Of a stretch of DNA of 64,000 nt, positions 60,369 through 64,000 are shown piece by piece. The stretch is from JANLVJ01 sp031363945 (lineage in GTDB: Bacteria > Bacteroidota > Bacteroidia > Sphingobacteriales > Sphingobacteriaceae), in the NCBI GenBank assembly GCA_031363945.1, contig JANLVJ010000047.1, positions 1 through 64,000 of the forward strand, given 5' to 3'. How positions within the stretch are numbered: the stretch's first letter is position 1; the number at the start of each line of letters is the position of its first letter. The notes beneath the pieces were generated by a model that searched no databases, had not been told where the DNA came from, and was given only the letters and a program-made list of their open reading frames with translations. Position numbers and translations under genes: made by a program.

Positions 60369-61670
60369 ATGTATAAAGCAGATTTGGTGGCAGCATTCAA
60401 AAACTGGTTCCATAAGATTTTCCTCTATAAAAAAAATCGCTTACTTTTTCCTGTTATAGCACTTACGGTATCTTTTCTTATCCTTGATGCAATTAGTTCA
60501 TTTGCACAGGGTAATTTCGGTTTTCATGATGGTCGAACAAGCGAAAAGATCTCATTTAAATATCATAGAAACCTGATCATTGTGCCTCTGTTTATAAATG
60601 GACAAGGTCCTTTTAATTTTATACTCGATACCGGGGTCAACTTTATCATACTTACCAATCCGGTTTTACAAGATCAGTTGCACTTGTCAATTCTAAAGAC
60701 CATACTGGTCAGGGGCCTGGGAGAAGGAAAAGATACAAAAGCCGGTGTAGTTGGAAATTTAAATCTGCAGGTAGGAAAAATTGACGGAGGGGGGTTTTCT
60801 GCTGCTATCTTACCAGCAGAAGAATTTTCATTTTCAAATTATGTCGGAATGTCTATCGATGGCATAATTGGATATGATTTATTTAAATCTTTCGCCATTA
60901 AAATTGACTATGAAAATGAAATACTGACTATTACCAAACCTGAAGAATTTAAAATTCAGCGTAAATACCGCAATTACCCCCTAAGTATTGAAAACCAACG
61001 ACCTTATATTTATACCACTATTAAGCTTGCTTCAGGAAAATCAATTAAGGTCAAGCTCATCTTAGACACAGGAGCAGGTCATCCGATATCGCTCGAGCCA
61101 GGCTCAGATTCCTCTATTATTGTACCTGCTGCGGGTTTAAAAAGCAGATTGGGAATTGGTCTGAACGGTCCTATAGAAGGCAAACTTGGTCGCCTGCCAG
61201 GTTTGAATTTTGACGGCATTGAACTTAAAAATATCGTCTGCTCATTTCCTGTTTATCCTAAAGGAGCTGAAAGAAAGTTGTCAGATGATAGAAATGGTAA
61301 TCTAGGCAATGAAATCCTTTCCCGTTTCACGATTGTCTTTAATTATGCCCGCCAGATGATTTATTTAAAAGCGAATAATACGCTGAAAAGACCATTTGAA
61401 TATGATATGAGTGGTCTTGATCTGATTGCTTCCGGTAAAGAATACAGAAACTATATCGTCACCGGAATTGACCCCGGCTCTCCTGCTGATCTTTCAGGAC
61501 TTAAAGAAAATGATATTATTATGTATATCAATTTGGTTCCTGCGGCTCAGTACTCAATCACTGAAATCGATAACCTGCTACGCTCAGGTGATAAAAAAAA
61601 GGTTAATATTGTTTATCAACGTGGCAACCAAATAGGATTTACACAGATTATACTTAAAAGGCGGGTTTAA
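60369..61670 (+). CDS. Membrane-anchored retropepsin-like aspartic protease with PDZ domain
   Basis: A 433-residue protein: about 24 positively charged N-terminal residues, a signal/anchor helix (LLFPVIALTVSFLILDAISSF), two retropepsin halves each with an Asp-Thr-Gly site (FILDTGVN, D87; LILDTGAGHP, D233), and a C-terminal PDZ domain (about 345-433, ITGIDPGSPADLSGLKENDII). Two DTG sites in one chain suggest a monomeric pepsin-like active site. It acts outside the cytoplasm, with an unknown substrate. Confidence 0.9.
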   Translation: MYKADLVAAFKNWFHKIFLYKKNRLLFPVIALTVSFLILDAISSFAQGNFGFHDGRTSEKISFKYHRNLIIVPLFINGQGPFNFILDTGVNFIILTNPVLQDQLHLSILKTILVRGLGEGKDTKAGVVGNLNLQVGKIDGGGFSAAILPAEEFSFSNYVGMSIDGIIGYDLFKSFAIKIDYENEILTITKPEEFKIQRKYRNYPLSIENQRPYIYTTIKLASGKSIKVKLILDTGAGHPISLEPGSDSSIIVPAAGLKSRLGIGLNGPIEGKLGRLPGLNFDGIELKNIVCSFPVYPKGAERKLSDDRNGNLGNEILSRFTIVFNYARQMIYLKANNTLKRPFEYDMSGLDLIASGKEYRNYIVTGIDPGSPADLSGLKENDIIMYINLVPAAQYSITEIDNLLRSGDKKKVNIVYQRGNQIGFTQIILKRRV

Positions 61671-61706
61671 ATTGTAAGCCCGGTCTTAGTTATTCGTTTA
61701 ATATAA

Positions 61707-64000
61707 ATGAAGATTCGAATTGCAATCTGCCTTACCCTGCTTAGCCTGGGTTCGTGCAGGGTATTTACTAAAACGCAAGCGGTTCATGAGGAAAGCACAG
61801 TCAAATCGCCAACAGCAGTGATCAATACGGTGTCTCCGACAGATTTACCTCAGGGTATTCCTGCAATGCCAAAAACCGGTATAAAACCCTATGATAAACT
61901 CTTAGGTCTTCATGCAATCAGTGATTCAGGCTTGTTTATTTCTCATAAGGTAAGTGAGAAATATTATTATGAAATTCCTGATTCAGTATTAAACAGAGAT
62001 ATGCTGATGGTGACCAGGGTATCAAAAAGCGCTGATGGGTTTGCTTTTGGCGGTCAGGAAATCAATAACCAGGTAATTCAATGGTCTGTACATGACAAGC
62101 AGGTTTTACTTAAAATCATTTCTTATGACAATATATCTTCTGATCCGGCAAGTCCGGTGAGCCAGTCGGTAAAAAACTCAAACTTTGCTCCTATTATTGC
62201 TTCATTTGAAATCAAAGCCTATAATCATGACTCATCCGCGATTGTTATTGAAATAACCGATCTTTTTTCCAGAGATGTTCTTCCGTTCAATATTGGTAAT
62301 GATACCAGGCAGAAGTATAAGATTCAGGGGATGGATGAAGCCCGGTCATATATCGAGAGTATAAGAAGCTATCCTTTGAATATTGAAGCAAGATCTATAA
62401 AAACTTACAGGTCTGCTGACCCTCCATCAAATGTAAATTCAGGAACGATAAGCCTGGAAATCAATAATTCTATGCTTCTGCTACCCAAAATACCCATGCA
62501 GTCGAGACTTTATGATCATCGGGTTGGGTATTTTTCACAAACTCAAACTGACTACGGCAGTGAGGCTGAAAAAGCCAAGAAGCTTGAATTTATTGTACGC
62601 TGGCGGCTTGAGCCGAAAGACTCTACTGCTTATGCCAGGGGTGAGCTGGTAGAACCTAGGAAACCTATCGTATTTTATATTGATCCGGCTACCCCTTTAA
62701 AATGGAGACCCTATCTCAAACAGGGTATTAGTGATTGGAATGTTGCCTTTGAAGCAGCGGGTTTCAAAAATGCCATCTTGGCCAGAGATGCACCTGATAA
62801 AAAAACAGACCCTGGCTTTAGTCTTGAAGATGCCAGGTATTCGGTAATCAGGTACTTTGCATCAGAAATTCAAAATGCTTATGGCCCCTATATAGCCGAT
62901 CCCAGATCAGGTGAAATTCTAGAAAGCCATGTCGGCTGGTATCATAATGTGATGAATATGCTCAAAAACTGGTATATCATTCAAACCGGTGCCGTCAACC
63001 CCGCCTCTCGGAAGGTGCAGCTGAAAGATTCTGTAATGGGCAAATTGATACGCTACGTTGCTTCACATGAAGTGGGTCACACCCTTGGCCTGATGCATAA
63101 TATGGGTGCCAGCAATGCCTATGCAGTTGACTCATTAAGATCTGCAACATTTACAGCCCGGCATGGTATTGTTGCTTCAATCATGGATTACGCCAGATTC
63201 AATTTTATTGCCCAGCCCCAGGATAAAAATGTAACATTAATTCCAGCAATTGGCCCGTACGATCTGTATGCGATACATTGGGGCTATAGAAAAATTCCCC
63301 ATATCAGAACTCCTGAAAATGAACGTGACAGTCTGAACCATTGGATTTTGCAAAAACAGGGAAAGAAAGAATTTTTTTTCGGTCGGCAGGTAACCAATCC
63401 TGTAGATCCCAGGTCACAGGAAGAAGATCTGGGCGATAACGAAATGAAAGCTGGCAACTATGGTATAGCAAATTTAAAACGTATTCTCCCAAATCTTGAA
63501 AAATGGACTGCTGAGCCTGGTCATGATTTTGAGGAGCTTAAAGAGCTTTACGGACAGCTATTTCTTCAGTACAACCGCTATATCAGTCATGTAAGAACTA
63601 ATATTGGCGGATTTTACGAAACTTTCAAGAGTAATGATCAAAAAGGTCCTGTCTATACAGCTGTTCCTGAAGGTATTCAAAAAGAAGCGCTTCAGTTTAT
63701 AATTAACCAATGCTTTGATACTCCGGTATGGCTGGTCAATACTGATCTAAGCAGGAAGTTTGAAAACGCAGGAACGATAGAACGTATCCGTAAAATACAG
63801 GTGAGTAATTTAAATTCCATTCTTGATCCCGGCAGGCTTGAAAGAATGATAGAGGTAGAAAGTCTCGAAAAACGACCAGGTTTTACGGTATCAGAAATGG
63901 AAAACGCCTTGAGAAAGGGAATCTGGAAAATCCTGTATCTGCCAGTTCAGAAAAATGATGACGTTTTTAAAAGAAACCTTCAGAGGGCTTATATTGACAG
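61707..64000 (+). CDS. Zinc-dependent metalloprotease (DUF5117/DUF4953-type), 5' part
   Basis: The frame opens at ATG 61707 and runs off the window without a stop. The first residues form a lipoprotein signal (MKIRIAICLTLLSLGSC, Cys17). A DUF5117-like N-terminal region (VSEKYYYEIPDSVLNRDMLM) is followed by HEVGHTLGLMHN at about 454-465, the zinc motif HExxHxxGxxH, and YGPYIADPRSGEI before it. At least 764 residues are visible. It is likely a large periplasmic or surface peptidase, next to the aspartic protease. Confidence 0.9.
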   Translation, partial: MKIRIAICLTLLSLGSCRVFTKTQAVHEESTVKSPTAVINTVSPTDLPQGIPAMPKTGIKPYDKLLGLHAISDSGLFISHKVSEKYYYEIPDSVLNRDMLMVTRVSKSADGFAFGGQEINNQVIQWSVHDKQVLLKIISYDNISSDPASPVSQSVKNSNFAPIIASFEIKAYNHDSSAIVIEITDLFSRDVLPFNIGNDTRQKYKIQGMDEARSYIESIRSYPLNIEARSIKTYRSADPPSNVNSGTISLEINNSMLLLPKIPMQSRLYDHRVGYFSQTQTDYGSEAEKAKKLEFIVRWRLEPKDSTAYARGELVEPRKPIVFYIDPATPLKWRPYLKQGISDWNVAFEAAGFKNAILARDAPDKKTDPGFSLEDARYSVIRYFASEIQNAYGPYIADPRSGEILESHVGWYHNVMNMLKNWYIIQTGAVNPASRKVQLKDSVMGKLIRYVASHEVGHTLGLMHNMGASNAYAVDSLRSATFTARHGIVASIMDYARFNFIAQPQDKNVTLIPAIGPYDLYAIHWGYRKIPHIRTPENERDSLNHWILQKQGKKEFFFGRQVTNPVDPRSQEEDLGDNEMKAGNYGIANLKRILPNLEKWTAEPGHDFEELKELYGQLFLQYNRYISHVRTNIGGFYETFKSNDQKGPVYTAVPEGIQKEALQFIINQCFDTPVWLVNTDLSRKFENAGTIERIRKIQVSNLNSILDPGRLERMIEVESLEKRPGFTVSEMENALRKGIWKILYLPVQKNDDVFKRNLQRAYID

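Noticed and set aside
63304..63492. 62-codon minus-strand ORF
   Set aside because: It lies inside the metalloprotease frame, which has a clear zinc motif and continues to the window edge.
1..64000. tRNA, rRNA, CRISPR arrays, insertion sequences or integrase genes
   Set aside because: I saw no T-loop-like conserved stretches with cloverleaf pairing, no regular spaced repeats and no transposase or integrase motifs in the readable frames; a small unusual RNA could be missed.

Overview
The window is chromosomal DNA from a Bacteroidota bacterium, most probably of the Sphingobacteriales (Pedobacter/Mucilaginibacter-like); the order is an inference. The signs are an LpxC-FabZ fusion, the type IX secretion regulator PorX, families typical of Bacteroidota (DUF5916, DUF2911, DUF6249, TonB-type outer membrane barrels with a carboxypeptidase-regulatory domain, DUF5117-type metalloproteases), AT-rich intergenic DNA, almost no Shine-Dalgarno sites, and several promoters of the form TTTG - about 19 bases - TAnnTTTG. 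I find no tRNA, rRNA, CRISPR array, insertion sequence or prophage.

Left part (1-12.6 kb): the tail of a DUF5916 protein, an aldo/keto reductase, a decayed minus-strand gene, then a minus-strand tetR-tolC-hlyD-MFS drug efflux operon whose upstream DNA is packed with palindromes. Divergent from it runs a module of a PIG-L deacetylase, a 63-residue membrane protein, a sodium:solute symporter and a DUF2911 protein, closed by a clear terminator.

Middle part (12.6-30.8 kb): an ECF sigma / anti-sigma / lipoprotein operon, a DUF6249 protein, an outer membrane barrel receptor, a TIG-domain protein and an orphan sensor kinase. These are followed by gltX coupled to a B12-binding mutase subunit and an enoyl-CoA hydratase, a signalling group (single-domain regulator, NtrC-type regulator, seven-helix sensor kinase), an OmpA protein, a YtxH/holin-like/basic-protein trio, and GDP-fucose synthase.

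Right part (30.8-64 kb): trmB, an alkyltransferase-like protein without its cysteine, tag and polA form a repair-flavoured cluster. Next come a serine hydrolase, gltBD with a promoter and leader hairpin, fumC with a coupled lipoprotein, ssb, and hisS with an overlapping uncharacterised gene and xth. A lipid A operon (HD hydrolase, lpxD, lpxC/fabZ, lpxA, orphan ABC ATPase) faces porX-tsaE-ald. The window ends with VanX, an Rrf2 regulator, a membrane-anchored aspartic protease with PDZ domain, and a large zinc metalloprotease cut by the window edge.

Most of the window is core metabolism and envelope biology. The parts that are least explained are the palindromic efflux control region, the gltB leader, the deacetylase/small protein/symporter module, the orphan ABC ATPase in the lipid A operon and a few uncharacterised coupled genes. 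I do not see a clear new defence or mobile system.
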